NCBI GenBank assembly: GCA_944383015.1
Contig: CALWOC010000004.1
Coordinates: 53,373-117,372, forward strand
Source of the DNA: an uncultured Clostridia bacterium
Lineage (GTDB): Bacteria > Bacillota > Clostridia > TANB77 > CAG-465
Direction: 5' to 3'
Length of the DNA stretch: 64,000 nt
The notes beneath the pieces were generated by a model. That model made no database searches, had not been told where the DNA came from, and saw only the letters and a list, made by a program, of their open reading frames with translations. This document shows, piece by piece, positions 1 through 8,927 of this stretch (within the stretch, counting starts at the first letter, position 1; every line of letters starts with the position of its first letter). The translations under genes were made by a program, and so were the position numbers.

Positions 1-20
1 AATAGAAAATATGTTAAACT

Positions 21-52
21 AAAAAAAAGATTGGTGCTAAATAAACACCAAT
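21..52 (-). terminator. Terminator of the VUT-SDR operon
   Basis: On the minus strand ATTGGTG and CACCAAT form a 7-bp stem with a 9-nt loop, followed after one base by a run of eight T. It lies about 90 nt past the SDR stop codon. The plus strand also has a short T run after the stem, so it may work both ways. Confidence 0.7.
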
Positions 53-138
53 TTTTAATTAAACTTATAATACCAACTATCATTATTATATCACATAAAA
101 TAAATATACTACTTTTTTTACCTTTTATATTAATTACT

Positions 139-786
139 TTACCAAATAAAATTAGATTTTAATGCTTCTCCATTATCTATTAATAAATCTTGCCCTGTCA
201 TACTTTTATTAGTAACTGAAAGGAAATATACAAATTCAGCTATTTCTTCATCAGTTGCCCACTTATTTAGTAAAGTTTCATTTAAAACAGCATTCCAAAG
301 TTTAGGATTTTCAATAATATGAGTATTTAAAGGTGTTATAACTCCTCCAGCAGATATACTATTTGCTGTTGCTTGATATTTTGCTATTCTTAAAGCTACA
401 TTTTTCATATAAGAAACCATACCACCTTTACTTGCAACATACTCTGGAAACTCAGAACCTGTTGACGCGCTTGCCGATGCAATAAAAATAACAGATTTTA
501 TATTAGACTGTATACCATACTTTTCTGTAATATTAATAGTTCCTTTTAAATTAATATCTATATCTTTTCCTGTATTTTGAACTCCTGCATTATTTACCAA
601 TATATCTACGTCTGAAATATCTGGCAATTTCTTAGAACATATATCTTCTTTTATATGTGTATATAAAGTATCAGTAATAGTAGAATCTTTTACGTCTATA
701 CCTATTACTTCATGTCCATTTAATATGAATTTATTTGCTATAGCTTTTCCTATTCCACTTGATGTTCCTGTAACTAAAATTCTCAT
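139..786 (-). CDS. SDR-family oxidoreductase
   Basis: This is a classical short-chain dehydrogenase/reductase of 215 residues, a cytosolic NAD(P)-dependent Rossmann-fold enzyme. Visible motifs are the cofactor loop TGTSSGIG at residues 6-13, NNAG at 65-68, an Asn at 79, a Ser-rich catalytic segment near 104-109 and YxxxK (Tyr116, Lys120). It is slightly short for the family but ends with the usual TGQ-DLLIDNGE type C-terminus, so it looks complete. Its ATG overlaps the stop codon of the upstream transporter gene (ATGA), which implies translational coupling. The substrate cannot be read from the sequence; SDRs of this type reduce oxo groups on many small molecules. Confidence 0.85.
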   Translation of the reverse strand: MRILVTGTSSGIGKAIANKFILNGHEVIGIDVKDSTITDTLYTHIKEDICSKKLPDISDVDILVNNAGVQNTGKDIDINLKGTINITEKYGIQSNIKSVIFIASASASTGSEFPEYVASKGGMVSYMKNVALRIAKYQATANSISAGGVITPLNTHIIENPKLWNAVLNETLLNKWATDEEIAEFVYFLSVTNKSMTGQDLLIDNGEALKSNFIW

Positions 787-1535
787 TTTCTCTCACTTTC
801 CCTTTCTAAAAAATCTAAATATTGTTTACCTACTCCATCTTTTTCCCAATTTCTACATACCTTATATCCTATAGATGAAAATAATATCTCAGATAATAAT
901 TCTACTAAAGCTCCTGTTATTGAACAAATAATAACTTGTATCATATTCCAACCAAAAAAAGTCACTGACACAATCATTGAAAAAACAAAATTATCTATAA
1001 ATTGAGCAAATGCAGTTGATATATATGATCTCATAGCATATGCAAAGAAATTGTTCTTTTTTAGAAGACTCCCTATTGCTTGGTTAATAACAGCATTAAC
1101 AATAGAAGCTATTGCCATTGCAATTGTAGAGCCCAAAAGTACATACCAAGTTCCTCCAAAAGTATCATTTAACGCCAAATTTACAATATCATCATTATAT
1201 GTATAAAAAGCTGCCCAATTACTTCCTACATTAGAAATAATATAAAATATTCCGCATGAAACTAAATTTATTATTAATGCAAGAAGTGATAATTTTATTG
1301 CCGCTTTAGCTCCAAATCTTTTAGTAAGCATGTCCATGCATAAAAAACTAACCCATGAAAGAAGAAATCCACAATCAAGAGCAAGATATTTTGTATTTAA
1401 TAATTCTTTACCTGCAAATATATTCATATATATAACAGATAATACAAAAAATATCATTGTTAATGTAGGTATATTTTTTAAAAGTATTTTATAGTCATAT
1501 ATTTCATCTTTAATTAAATTTTTTAGTTTAATCAC
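783..1535 (-). CDS. VUT-family queuosine precursor transporter-like protein
   Basis: This integral membrane protein of 250 residues has about six hydrophobic segments and resembles the VUT/YhhQ (DUF165) family, whose characterised members import queuosine precursors such as preQ0 or preQ1. Supporting features are the DCGFLLSW segment and the conserved helix FAYAMRSYISTAFAQFIDNFVF near residues 164-185, typical of this family. The start codon is GTG at 1535, supported by the ribosome binding site AAAGGAGTAAATT. It is the first gene of a two-gene operon with the SDR enzyme. No preQ1 riboswitch is evident in the short upstream region. The substrate is inferred from the family only; other VUT members may carry different compounds. 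Confidence 0.75.
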   Translation of the reverse strand: MIKLKNLIKDEIYDYKILLKNIPTLTMIFFVLSVIYMNIFAGKELLNTKYLALDCGFLLSWVSFLCMDMLTKRFGAKAAIKLSLLALIINLVSCGIFYIISNVGSNWAAFYTYNDDIVNLALNDTFGGTWYVLLGSTIAMAIASIVNAVINQAIGSLLKKNNFFAYAMRSYISTAFAQFIDNFVFSMIVSVTFFGWNMIQVIICSITGALVELLSEILFSSIGYKVCRNWEKDGVGKQYLDFLERESERK

Positions 1536-1590
1536 AATTTACTCCTTTTCCATATAATATTTAGAATATTAACATAAATATATATTTTTT

Positions 1591-1618
1591 ACAAGAAAAA
1601 AGTGATGTTTTAACATCA
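1591..1618 (-). terminator. Terminator after the rnc pseudogene
   Basis: On the minus strand TGATGTT and AACATCA form a 7-bp hairpin with a tiny loop, followed by CACTTTTTTC. It lies directly downstream of the decayed RNase III gene and has been kept although the gene is broken. Confidence 0.6.
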
Positions 1619-1643
1619 GTTCATAAAATTTATGCATGCTTTT

Positions 1644-2318
1644 TTAAGCATCATATTTGGCAGATTTTTCATTAATACCTTCTCCTTGTGAGATATCTTT
1701 TCCATTCATTCTCAAATTTAGAATTATTATATCAGAACTGTTACTTTCTTGCTTATAAGTAATTTTTGATTTTCTTTCTATAAGACTTATAAATATTTTG
1801 TGATATTCTATCTTATTTTTTATTCTCATTAATTAATAATTTTTCCCTAAAAGCAAAAAAATCCATCGAAGACAAAATTTTTTCTTCAGATAAAATATCT
1901 AAAATAATTTCTCTTACTTTATCTAAACCATATACTAAATATATTGCGGCTAAAAAAGATTCATAAATATCAGCAATTACACGCCTAGATATTGTCTGAT
2001 TACTTTCAGATATATCATACCAATTAATATACTTGTCTAATCCGAAGAAATTTAGAAAATTCAAAATTAATATCGTTAGATACAATATACTAAAAGACCC
2101 TACTCATACCACCCTCTGAATATTTTTTTCTGGTATATATTAATTGTCCAAGTACTAAACATATAACTTCATCCCCAAGGAATTCTAATCTTTAATAATC
2201 CTCAGGAATATTAGAATTTGTACCGTCTTAAAAAACTTGAATGAGTTAAAGACTCCTGTATTAGTAAATTATCCTTGTCTATTCCATACTTTTGAAATAC
2301 ATCTAATGAGTATGCCAT
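1644..2318 (-). pseudogene. rnc: Decayed RNase III gene
   Basis: Pieces of a complete RNase III can be followed in order through three reading frames. From the ATG at 2318 (AAAGGAG site 8 nt upstream) the first frame gives an N-terminal helix ending in ESLTHSSF, then stops at 2211-2213. A second frame gives RLEFLGDEVI, the catalytic signature helix, with an in-frame TAA at 2192-2194. A third frame (about 2085-1813) gives RRVIADIYESFLAAIYL, the second conserved motif. The last frame (1829-1644) gives a double-stranded RNA-binding domain ending NGKDISQGEGINEKSAKYDA. At least three frameshifts and one nonsense codon separate them, so no functional enzyme can be made. The protein would have cleaved double-stranded RNA in rRNA maturation. 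An intact copy presumably exists elsewhere. Confidence 0.85.
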
Positions 2319-2440
2319 ATTAAATCAACTCCTTTAAAAAAACTATAATTATATTATATGATCTTTTTAATTTTATGCAGACTTTTCCAAAAAATTTGTA
2401 ATTTACTTGTGATAATGTCACTATATATTATTATAGAATA

Positions 2441-2486
2441 AAAAATAATCACTAGGAACATTGATATCTCAATATTTCTAGTGATT
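2441..2486 (-). terminator. Terminator after tRNA-Gln
   Basis: On the minus strand AATCACTAG pairs with CTAGTGATT around an inner, imperfect ATATTGA/TATCAAT stem, followed by ATTTTTTATTC. It lies 8 nt past the tRNA-Gln CCA end. Confidence 0.75.
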
Positions 2487-2493
2487 TAAAATT

Positions 2494-2568
2494 TGGCTGG
2501 GCTGGCTGGATTCGAACCAGCGCATGCTAGAGTCAAAGTCTAGTGCCTTACCGCTTGGCGACAGCCCA
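2494..2568 (-). tRNA. tRNA-Gln (anticodon TTG)
   Basis: The minus strand folds as a complete cloverleaf: acceptor stem TGGGCTG/CAGCCCA, anticodon stem CTAGA/TCTAG with loop CTTTGAC, T arm GCTGG-TTCGAAT-CCAGC, discriminator G and an encoded CCA. The anticodon TTG reads Gln. It lies 16 nt downstream of tRNA-His and very likely shares its promoter and transcript. Confidence 0.97.
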
Positions 2569-2584
2569 ATATATATAAAAGTAC

Positions 2585-2661
2585 TGGGGTGAATAGTGGG
2601 ACTTGAACCCACGACATCCAGTGCCACAAACTGGCGCTCTACCAACTGAACTATATCCACC
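2585..2661 (-). tRNA. tRNA-His (anticodon GTG)
   Basis: The cloverleaf has acceptor stem GTGGATA/TATTCAC, anticodon stem CCAGT/ACTGG with loop TTGTGGC (anticodon GTG), T arm with TTCAAGT and an encoded CCA. The extra 5' G at 2661 faces the discriminator C, the identity feature of histidine tRNA. It is the first gene of a His-Gln tRNA operon with a perfect consensus promoter. Confidence 0.97.
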
Positions 2662-2677
2662 ATTCAGGTACTTTTCC

Positions 2678-2706
2678 ATTATAATATCTTTTTCTTTATT
2701 TGTCAA
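2678..2706 (-). promoter_or_regulatory. Sigma-A promoter of tRNA-His/Gln
   Basis: The minus strand carries TTGACA (2706-2701), a 17-nt spacer and TATAAT (2683-2678), an exact match to the housekeeping consensus. It lies 17 nt upstream of the tRNA-His 5' end, as expected for a strong stable-RNA promoter. Confidence 0.88.
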
Positions 2707-2735
2707 TATTTTATGCAAAATTTTGTTAAAAATAC

Positions 2736-3374
2736 CTAGTATTCCACAACTATTTTATAAATTGGACCAAAAGGAGAGAATTTTTTTTCATATTCTGTCT
2801 GTATATTAAAAATATCTGTCTTGTGTAAATCTAAATATACTTCTATAAACTTAAGACCAAAGTTTTGCATACTTACAAGACTGTATTCAAAAAGTTCTCT
2901 ATTATCTGTTTTAAATTCAATTTGACCATGTTCTTTAAGTACTTTTTTATACTGTTCTAAAAATTTCTCATTAGTTAATCTTCTTTTGGCATGCTTTTTT
3001 TTAGGCCATGGATCGCTAAAATTTAAATATATCTTCTCTATTTGTCCTTCATTAAATATACTAGATAGCTCTATTGCGTCAAAAGACATAAAATATAAAT
3101 TATCTATTCTTATATTATTTTCTTCTTCATATCTTTGTAATTTTTTTACAGCAAGAGCTAAAACTGGTGGTGATACTTCAACTCCAATATATATATTATC
3201 CTTATCTAGTTGTGATAAGCTTGTAATAAAATCACCCTTGCCCATTCCTATTTCTAAGAATATTTTTTTCTCTTTATTTTTATCTAATATACTTTGTATT
3301 GCCTCTTTATCCTTTATATATCTATCAAATGCATTCATCTGCTCGATAGCTTTAGGATTAAATCGTGTTCTCAT
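2736..3374 (-). CDS. trmB: tRNA (guanine-N7)-methyltransferase
   Basis: TrmB uses S-adenosylmethionine to make 7-methylguanosine at position 46 of tRNA variable loops. The 212-residue protein has the usual family length and the SAM-binding loop EIGMGKGDF at residues 41-49. The family signature SDPWPKKKH is at 120-128 and the late motif FKTDNRELFEYS near 155. The ATG at 3374 has the strong site AAGGAGGAG. It follows the membrane-protein gene by 9 nt and probably belongs to the secG-rnr-membrane protein-trmB transcription unit. Its stop lies just upstream of the promoter of a tRNA pair, though that adjacency need not be functional. Confidence 0.95.
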   Translation of the reverse strand: MRTRFNPKAIEQMNAFDRYIKDKEAIQSILDKNKEKKIFLEIGMGKGDFITSLSQLDKDNIYIGVEVSPPVLALAVKKLQRYEEENNIRIDNLYFMSFDAIELSSIFNEGQIEKIYLNFSDPWPKKKHAKRRLTNEKFLEQYKKVLKEHGQIEFKTDNRELFEYSLVSMQNFGLKFIEVYLDLHKTDIFNIQTEYEKKFSPFGPIYKIVVEY

Positions 3375-3383
3375 TGCTCCTCC

Positions 3384-4100
3384 TTATATCATTGATATTA
3401 AAATTCCAACAATTTGAACAACAAAACAAACTACAAAAATTAAAGCAAAATTTAAATATGGTATTTTTACATTACTATCTTGAATCTTTTTAGCTTTCTC
3501 TTCTTTCTTCTTATTTATTTCTTCAATTTTTTCTTTATTTTGTCTTATTTCATAGACTTGCATCTTTAAATCATCAATTCCAAAATCTGAATGATGATAA
3601 TATTTTGTTTTCTTAGTAGATAATCTGCAATAATACAATCCAACAGCAATACATAAAGAAACTGCAATTATTTGTATTAATCCTCCAATAAATGCAGTTG
3701 GCATAAAACATGTTCTTAATGCATAACTAATAGCTAAAGAATTAACTAAAGCAAAAGTCTGAGCTACACCTATAATTGATAGATAGAAATATGGTGTAAT
3801 TCCTGCAATTATAATTACCAAATCTAATAATAATGTCTGTTTTATGTTTTCAACAAAGCTAATTACTTCTGTTCCTTCTGAAACTGTATATGCTCCAGAT
3901 CTTACTGATGAAAATGTTGTAAAGAAGAAAATTGCATATAGTATAATCATTATAACTAAGATAATAATATGCAACTTTTTTATTTTTTGATTATAAAAAT
4001 CTAGTAGTTGAAGTTTAACATCCTCTTTAGATTTTATATTAACTTTAAATTTTGTTTGTTTTTTAGTTTTTTTGTTGGAATCATTTACCTTATTTTCCAA
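3384..4100 (-). CDS. Unrecognised four-helix membrane protein
   Basis: I do not recognise the family. The protein of about 238 residues has a short charged N-terminus and four hydrophobic segments: near residues 40-62, 95-115, 125-155 and the extreme C-terminus. A Lys/Glu-rich, probably coiled segment lies between the third and fourth. There is no signal peptide or enzyme motif. An upstream TTG at 4133 would overlap rnr by 20 nt and has no ribosome binding site. The TTG at 4100 is preceded by AAAGAGGTGATAGAA and starts 13 nt after the rnr stop, so I prefer it. The tight spacing with rnr and trmB suggests cotranscription but says nothing firm about function. The middle helices faintly recall SpoIIM-type proteins, which is not enough to assign it. 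Confidence 0.6.
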   Translation of the reverse strand: MENKVNDSNKKTKKQTKFKVNIKSKEDVKLQLLDFYNQKIKKLHIIILVIMIILYAIFFFTTFSSVRSGAYTVSEGTEVISFVENIKQTLLLDLVIIIAGITPYFYLSIIGVAQTFALVNSLAISYALRTCFMPTAFIGGLIQIIAVSLCIAVGLYYCRLSTKKTKYYHHSDFGIDDLKMQVYEIRQNKEKIEEINKKKEEKAKKIQDSNVKIPYLNFALIFVVCFVVQIVGILISMI

Positions 4101-4113
4101 TTCTATCACCTCT

Positions 4114-6267
4114 TTATATAACTTCAAAATCAATTTGTTTTGTCAAGACATCAGATTTTATTAGTTTTACTTTTATATTGTCCCCTATTCTATATATTTT
4201 AGATGTATTTTTTCCAATAAGTATTCTTTTTGCTTCATCATACATATAATAATCATCTGATATATCATTAAATGCTACAAATCCTTCAACTGTATTTTCT
4301 AGTCTAATAAACATACCAAAAGATGTTATAGAACTTATTGTTGCTTCAAATACTTCTCCTATAAATTGTTTCATATAAATAGTAGAATACAAACTATCAA
4401 AATCTCTTTCAATCTTTGTTGCATTTTTTTCCATTTCAGAAGAACTTTTAGAATATATTTCTGCTTGCTTTTCATATTTAGATATCTCATTTTCTTTAAA
4501 CATTAAATTATTATCAATAGATTTTGAAATAATTCTATGAATAAATAAATCTGGATATCTTCTAATAGGCGAAGTAAAATGACAATAATATTTAGCATTT
4601 AAACCAAAATGTCCTAAACATTCACTACTATATTTTGCAAGTTTTAATGATCTTAGCATATAATTAGAAATAATATCTTTATCCTTTTCATTATCGATAC
4701 TATCTAAAATATCTGACAAAGCTTTTGGATGAACATCTTTTATCCCTTTTATTCTCAAATTATAATTAGATAAAATTAAATTCAAATCCCTTAATTTTTC
4801 TTCATCTGGTTTTTCATGTATACGATAAATAAAAGGAAGTTCTAAGAAAAAGTACTTTTCTGCAATAGTCATATTTGTTATAAGCATAAACTCTTCTATT
4901 ATTTGATTTGCAAAAGTTATTGGATATGGTGCTACACTTATAACATCACCATTATTATCTAGTTCAATATGAGTCTCTGGAATATTAAAATTAATACATC
5001 CTTCTTTTTTTCTCTTCTCATTTAATATTTTAGCTAATTCTTCCATTAAAAGCAAGTCTTCTTTATATATTCCATACTCTTTTTCTAGGTTTTCATCTAT
5101 TTGACCCGAAATGACTTTATATACTTTATCATATGACATTTTTTTATCTACTTTAATTACAGCTTTAAACACATCTGAGCTTAAAACCTCACCACTAGGC
5201 GATATAAGCATATCAACAGCAAGTGCTAAGCGTTCCTGCCCTTCATTTAAACTACAAATTCCATTAGATAATTCCTTAGGTAGCATTGGTATAACTTTAC
5301 CAGGTATATAAATACTTGTTCCTCTTGCTATTGCCTCTTTATTTAATTCAGTCTTTTCTTTAACATAATGACTTACATCTGCAATATACACAGAAAGCAA
5401 ATAATTATTATTTTTTCTTTTTACACTTACAGCATCATCTAAATCTTTAGCATCAGATGAATCAATAGTAAAAATTCTTTCATTTGTTCTATCCTTTCTA
5501 CCATTTTTTTCTTCTTTTAATACAACACTAGGTATATTTTTTAACTCTTCTTGAATAAGTGGACCAAAATTTTCCATTTTGTCTAGTCCATATGAGACAT
5601 ATAAAGATTTAGCATCTATGTGGGAATCTTTTGAATCTCCAATTATTCTTTCTATTTTTCCTTCTGCTTTAGTATTTTCTGTTGGATATTTTGTAATTAA
5701 AACTTCTACTACTTGCCCATCCTTATAACTTTGTGAATTTTTTTTAGAAATATATATATCTTCAATTGAATCATCTATAGGGAGTACAAATCCAAAATTC
5801 TTAGACTTAGAAAATCTTCCTATTACAGAGGTAGTATTTCTTTTTAATATTTTTACTACCTTACCTTCTCTTGTTCTTCCTGTAGTGTTAATTACTTCTA
5901 CTAAAATATCATCATCATTCATTGCTCCATTTAAGTTTCTTCTAGATATATATAAGTCTTCTCCGTCTTCTACTATTCCAAAACCAAAAGAATAACTTTT
6001 TGATTGATATTTACATTTAATTAAATTTGATTTACTATATGGTACATATCTTTTACTATCATCTAAATATACAATACCACTATCTTCTAGTTCTTGTAAT
6101 ATTTTGTCTAATTGTTTTATATCACTTTTAGGTATAGAAAATAGTGCTATTATTTGCTTTTTTGTTGCAAGTTTATATTCATTACTTAAAAAGAAGGAAG
6201 TTAATACTTCCTTCCTTGTAGTATATTTATCTTTTTGTTTTTTATTAACTATCTTTTTTTCGTTCAT
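4114..6267 (-). CDS. rnr: Ribonuclease R
   Basis: RNase R is a processive 3'-5' exoribonuclease that degrades structured RNA and takes part in rRNA quality control and trans-translation. The 717-residue protein has an N-terminal winged-helix region (about 20-75) and two cold-shock-like OB domains (about 80-215). The RNB catalytic domain carries the metal-binding motif DSSDAKDLDDAV at 269-280 and SPIRRYPDLF further on. A C-terminal S1 domain lies at about 635-715. This is the normal order and length for the family. It lies directly after secG (11 nt gap), the secG-rnr arrangement common in Firmicutes. smpB does not follow; a membrane-protein gene and trmB do. Confidence 0.96.
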   Translation of the reverse strand: MNEKKIVNKKQKDKYTTRKEVLTSFFLSNEYKLATKKQIIALFSIPKSDIKQLDKILQELEDSGIVYLDDSKRYVPYSKSNLIKCKYQSKSYSFGFGIVEDGEDLYISRRNLNGAMNDDDILVEVINTTGRTREGKVVKILKRNTTSVIGRFSKSKNFGFVLPIDDSIEDIYISKKNSQSYKDGQVVEVLITKYPTENTKAEGKIERIIGDSKDSHIDAKSLYVSYGLDKMENFGPLIQEELKNIPSVVLKEEKNGRKDRTNERIFTIDSSDAKDLDDAVSVKRKNNNYLLSVYIADVSHYVKEKTELNKEAIARGTSIYIPGKVIPMLPKELSNGICSLNEGQERLALAVDMLISPSGEVLSSDVFKAVIKVDKKMSYDKVYKVISGQIDENLEKEYGIYKEDLLLMEELAKILNEKRKKEGCINFNIPETHIELDNNGDVISVAPYPITFANQIIEEFMLITNMTIAEKYFFLELPFIYRIHEKPDEEKLRDLNLILSNYNLRIKGIKDVHPKALSDILDSIDNEKDKDIISNYMLRSLKLAKYSSECLGHFGLNAKYYCHFTSPIRRYPDLFIHRIISKSIDNNLMFKENEISKYEKQAEIYSKSSSEMEKNATKIERDFDSLYSTIYMKQFIGEVFEATISSITSFGMFIRLENTVEGFVAFNDISDDYYMYDEAKRILIGKNTSKIYRIGDNIKVKLIKSDVLTKQIDFEVI

Positions 6268-6278
6268 TTTCTTCTTCC

Positions 6279-6518
6279 TTATTTAATTATTGAAAGAGTT
6301 GTAGCCACACATAAAATAGCAAAAATTATAGCTAAAGCAACGGTATATTTAGATAATATTCCATCTAAAGTCTTTGATTTATTTGCTCCATAAAATGTAT
6401 TATTTCCTGTAATAGCTGATTGTTGATCTTTACTTGATTGTAACATTACAACTACTGTAAGAATTAATCCTACTATTATTGTTGCTATTGCTAATGTCCA
6501 GTCTATCCATCCCATCAT
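6279..6518 (-). CDS. secG: Preprotein translocase subunit SecG
   Basis: SecG is the small auxiliary subunit of the SecYEG channel that exports proteins across the membrane. This 79-residue protein has two transmembrane helices (about residues 8-26 and 56-77). They are joined by a polar loop containing LQSSKDQQSAITG and the AxKSKTLDGILSKYT-type segment characteristic of Gram-positive SecG. The ATG is preceded by AGGAGGAATACAAT, and a second ATG follows at once. It is the promoter-proximal gene of the secG-rnr unit. The gap to the upstream gene is 64 nt and shows no obvious strong hairpin. Confidence 0.93.
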   Translation of the reverse strand: MMGWIDWTLAIATIIVGLILTVVVMLQSSKDQQSAITGNNTFYGANKSKTLDGILSKYTVALAIIFAILCVATTLSIIK

Positions 6519-6582
6519 ATTGTATTCCTCCTATTATCCATTGTCATCTTTACTCGATTATTATAACATAAAAAAATCCAAA

Positions 6583-8556
6583 TTACAAGCGTATATTTAT
6601 GTTTTCTTTTATGCTATTTAAGATATTATATATTTCATCACTATTAATTGTCAAATTAATATATGAATAGTTATCACATATACTATTTCCAAGAATAGAA
6701 TATGCTTTTATAGCATAATCATTTTTACCATGTTCTTCTGCTAATTTTTTTAGCATATTATACATTTGGCTTAAATATATTTCATATCCTTTTTTTATAT
6801 CATCTGAATAATTTGAAAATACTAGCTCTTCAATATAATAATTTGTATAATATATTCTGTCTTCTAATGCGTATTTATTGCTTTTTTCATATAAAGTCTC
6901 TTTCTTTACGTTATCATATATTTTATTTACTATTTCGTACTTTAAAGTAGTATAATCATATCCATATAGCTCTTCTTTAATTTCTAAAAGCTCTAAATAT
7001 GAAACATATGCAACATTGCAGTTTCTAATATAATCTATATCAAAAGGATCAAATTTAAGTGATAATTCACATTTTTGTATAATTTTCTCTTGCTCTTGAA
7101 GTGTCACATTTAAGTTATTTACTTCTACTGGATCTATAAAAATTGCAATAACTTGTAAAGTAGATATTATAAATACAATTAAATATAATATTCCATTTGT
7201 CACTTTAAATTTTAAATTAATCTCCTTACTATTTGCATCACATAAAGCAATTAAAATTGCTAAAACATATATCATAAATGTATATGTTAAAAATACATCA
7301 AAACATGAAAATATAACTGTTATTAAAAACATTATTTTTTTATAGTTACTACTAGATTTTATTAATAAATACACAACTAGAACTATAGTTGAAATTAATC
7401 CTAAAATTCCTGATTCAAGAAAAACTTGCATAAATAAACTATGTGTTTCAAGAGATATATACTCCACACTTTGCACAGTCTCATATAATGTTCTAAAAGC
7501 ATTTCCTCCAAGCCCAAAAATAAAATTTAACGGACTAGAAGTTATAAGCCTTATTGCATCTTCATAATATATCATTCTAAGTTTAGTACTATTAAAGTTT
7601 AAAAAGTAATCCTTTATACTAGAAATCATTCCAATATTTAATATATAATCAAAAAATATAGCAAAAAAAGCTATAGCTACTACTAAAAATACTGTGCAAA
7701 ATAGTATTTTATTTCTTTTAGTTTTTATATTAAATAGCAACAATAAATATAATGTATAAAATAAAAAAATAGGTATAGCCATAACAGCATTAGTCTCTTT
7801 AAAAAGAGCCACAATAAGAAATCCTAAAATCAAATTACAAATAAAAATAATCAGTTTAACTACTTTTTTTGTAGATATAATATTATATAACATGAAACCA
7901 ACATATAATAGTAATATCATTTTTGATTCTGTTAAAAGAATTATTGTAGTAAAAAATAAAAATAAAGTATTTAAAATTGCTTTCTTTAGTTTTCCACTTT
8001 TATTTTTATCTAACTTAAAAACTATACAAATTATAGATAAAAGGCATAAAAGACCAAGAATGTTTGCATATTGCAATACACTAGATACTCTATATGTTGT
8101 ATCCTCTACATATCCACCGCCTAAAAAATTTAAAGGAGCTTCAAATACTCTATATGAAATTTCATCTAACGCCAATATACCAAAAATCAAAGTTATATAA
8201 ACTATAGCTTTTATATATTTTTCTTTACTTTTCGAGTTTAATACAACTAAATATACTAAAAACAAACTATATATTTTTAACGCCATATTTAATGCTCCTG
8301 ATAAAGAAGCAGTATTATTAAATACAATAGGCAAAAAATATGATGTAGTAAGAGATATTAAAGAAATTCCCACTATATAATTTAATTTTATTTTTTCAGT
8401 AAATATTAAATGTAATAAAGCTACAAGCTGTATTATATAAACTAAAACTAAACTATCTTCTTTATAGTACCCACCTTTTCTTAAACCAACAAAAAAAATA
8501 ATAAATATTAAAAAATATTCAAGTATACTTTTTACCTTTTCCCTATTTAGCTGCAT
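6583..8556 (-). CDS. O-antigen-ligase/Wzy-like polytopic membrane protein
   Basis: This 657-residue protein has about twelve hydrophobic segments in its first 460 residues and a soluble helical C-terminal third. A large loop contains FIFGLGGNAFR followed by ETHSLFMQVFLESGILGLI, the pattern of the Wzy_C/O-antigen ligase superfamily (GxGxxxF then THSxxLQxxxExGxxG). Such proteins transfer or polymerise glycans on lipid carriers outside the membrane. The C-terminal region (about 480-650), rich in Tyr and paired helices, looks like a TPR-type extension known from some family members. There is no glycan biosynthesis cluster nearby, so the substrate is unknown. The ATG has the site GGGAGAG. It appears to be its own transcription unit. 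Confidence 0.75.
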   Translation of the reverse strand: MQLNREKVKSILEYFLIFIIFFVGLRKGGYYKEDSLVLVYIIQLVALLHLIFTEKIKLNYIVGISLISLTTSYFLPIVFNNTASLSGALNMALKIYSLFLVYLVVLNSKSKEKYIKAIVYITLIFGILALDEISYRVFEAPLNFLGGGYVEDTTYRVSSVLQYANILGLLCLLSIICIVFKLDKNKSGKLKKAILNTLFLFFTTIILLTESKMILLLYVGFMLYNIISTKKVVKLIIFICNLILGFLIVALFKETNAVMAIPIFLFYTLYLLLLFNIKTKRNKILFCTVFLVVAIAFFAIFFDYILNIGMISSIKDYFLNFNSTKLRMIYYEDAIRLITSSPLNFIFGLGGNAFRTLYETVQSVEYISLETHSLFMQVFLESGILGLISTIVLVVYLLIKSSSNYKKIMFLITVIFSCFDVFLTYTFMIYVLAILIALCDANSKEINLKFKVTNGILYLIVFIISTLQVIAIFIDPVEVNNLNVTLQEQEKIIQKCELSLKFDPFDIDYIRNCNVAYVSYLELLEIKEELYGYDYTTLKYEIVNKIYDNVKKETLYEKSNKYALEDRIYYTNYYIEELVFSNYSDDIKKGYEIYLSQMYNMLKKLAEEHGKNDYAIKAYSILGNSICDNYSYINLTINSDEIYNILNSIKENINIRL

Positions 8557-8611
8557 TTTTTCTCTCCCTTACTTATATTGAGATTATATATTATTTTTGC
8601 GCAATTAGCAA

Positions 8612-8640
8612 GAAAAAAAGAAGCTACAATAAGTAACTTC
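8612..8640 (-). terminator. Terminator after the RHH gene
   Basis: On the minus strand GAAGTTAC and GTAGCTTC form an 8-bp stem (one mismatch) with loop TTATT, followed by seven T. It immediately follows the stop codon of the ribbon-helix-helix gene. Confidence 0.8.
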
Positions 8641-8643
8641 AAT

Positions 8644-8820
8644 TTATTCAGCTAGATTATCTAGACCATATTCTATTAATTGATTTATAACATTATTAAA
8701 AGAAATACCTTTCTTTTCAGCAATAGCCGTTATTTTATCATATGTGTCTCCACTCATTCTAATTGTTCTAGTAATACTATCCTTAGTTTTATTATTTATT
8801 ACAATCTTTAATTTTCCCAT
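8644..8820 (-). CDS. Small ribbon-helix-helix DNA-binding protein
   Basis: This 58-residue protein has the Arc/CopG-type ribbon-helix-helix pattern. A basic N-terminal strand (KLKIVINNK, then SITRTIRMS) precedes helix DTYDKITAIAEKKG and helix SFNNVINQLIEYGL. Such proteins bind DNA as dimers and usually repress their own promoter or a partner gene. An in-frame GTG lies 9 nt further upstream, but ATG at 8820 has the better placed site CAGGTGATAGTA. It is divergent from a 50-residue membrane peptide gene 107 nt away, and the space between holds two direct GTGTAC repeats that could be its operator. It could be an antitoxin-like or stand-alone regulator; the target is not known. Confidence 0.75.
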   Translation of the reverse strand: MGKLKIVINNKTKDSITRTIRMSGDTYDKITAIAEKKGISFNNVINQLIEYGLDNLAE

Positions 8821-8865
8821 TACTATCACCTGTAATTATTATATTCAGTTTTTGTAATAAAATTA

Positions 8866-8883
8866 GTGTACTTTTATGTGTAC
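8866..8883. promoter_or_regulatory. Possible RHH operator (direct GTGTAC repeat)
   Basis: Two identical GTGTAC hexamers start at 8866 and 8878, spaced 12 bp, between the divergent RHH gene and the small membrane peptide gene. RHH dimers often bind tandem half-sites about one helical turn apart. This is an inference from position and spacing only. Confidence 0.3.
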
Positions 8884-8927
8884 ATATTACTTTTTTAGTG
8901 ATATACTAAATATATGGAGGCATATAT

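Noticed and set aside
3384..4100. SpoIIM-like identity of the membrane protein after rnr
   Set aside because: Only a faint similarity in the central helices; no family motif can be pointed to.
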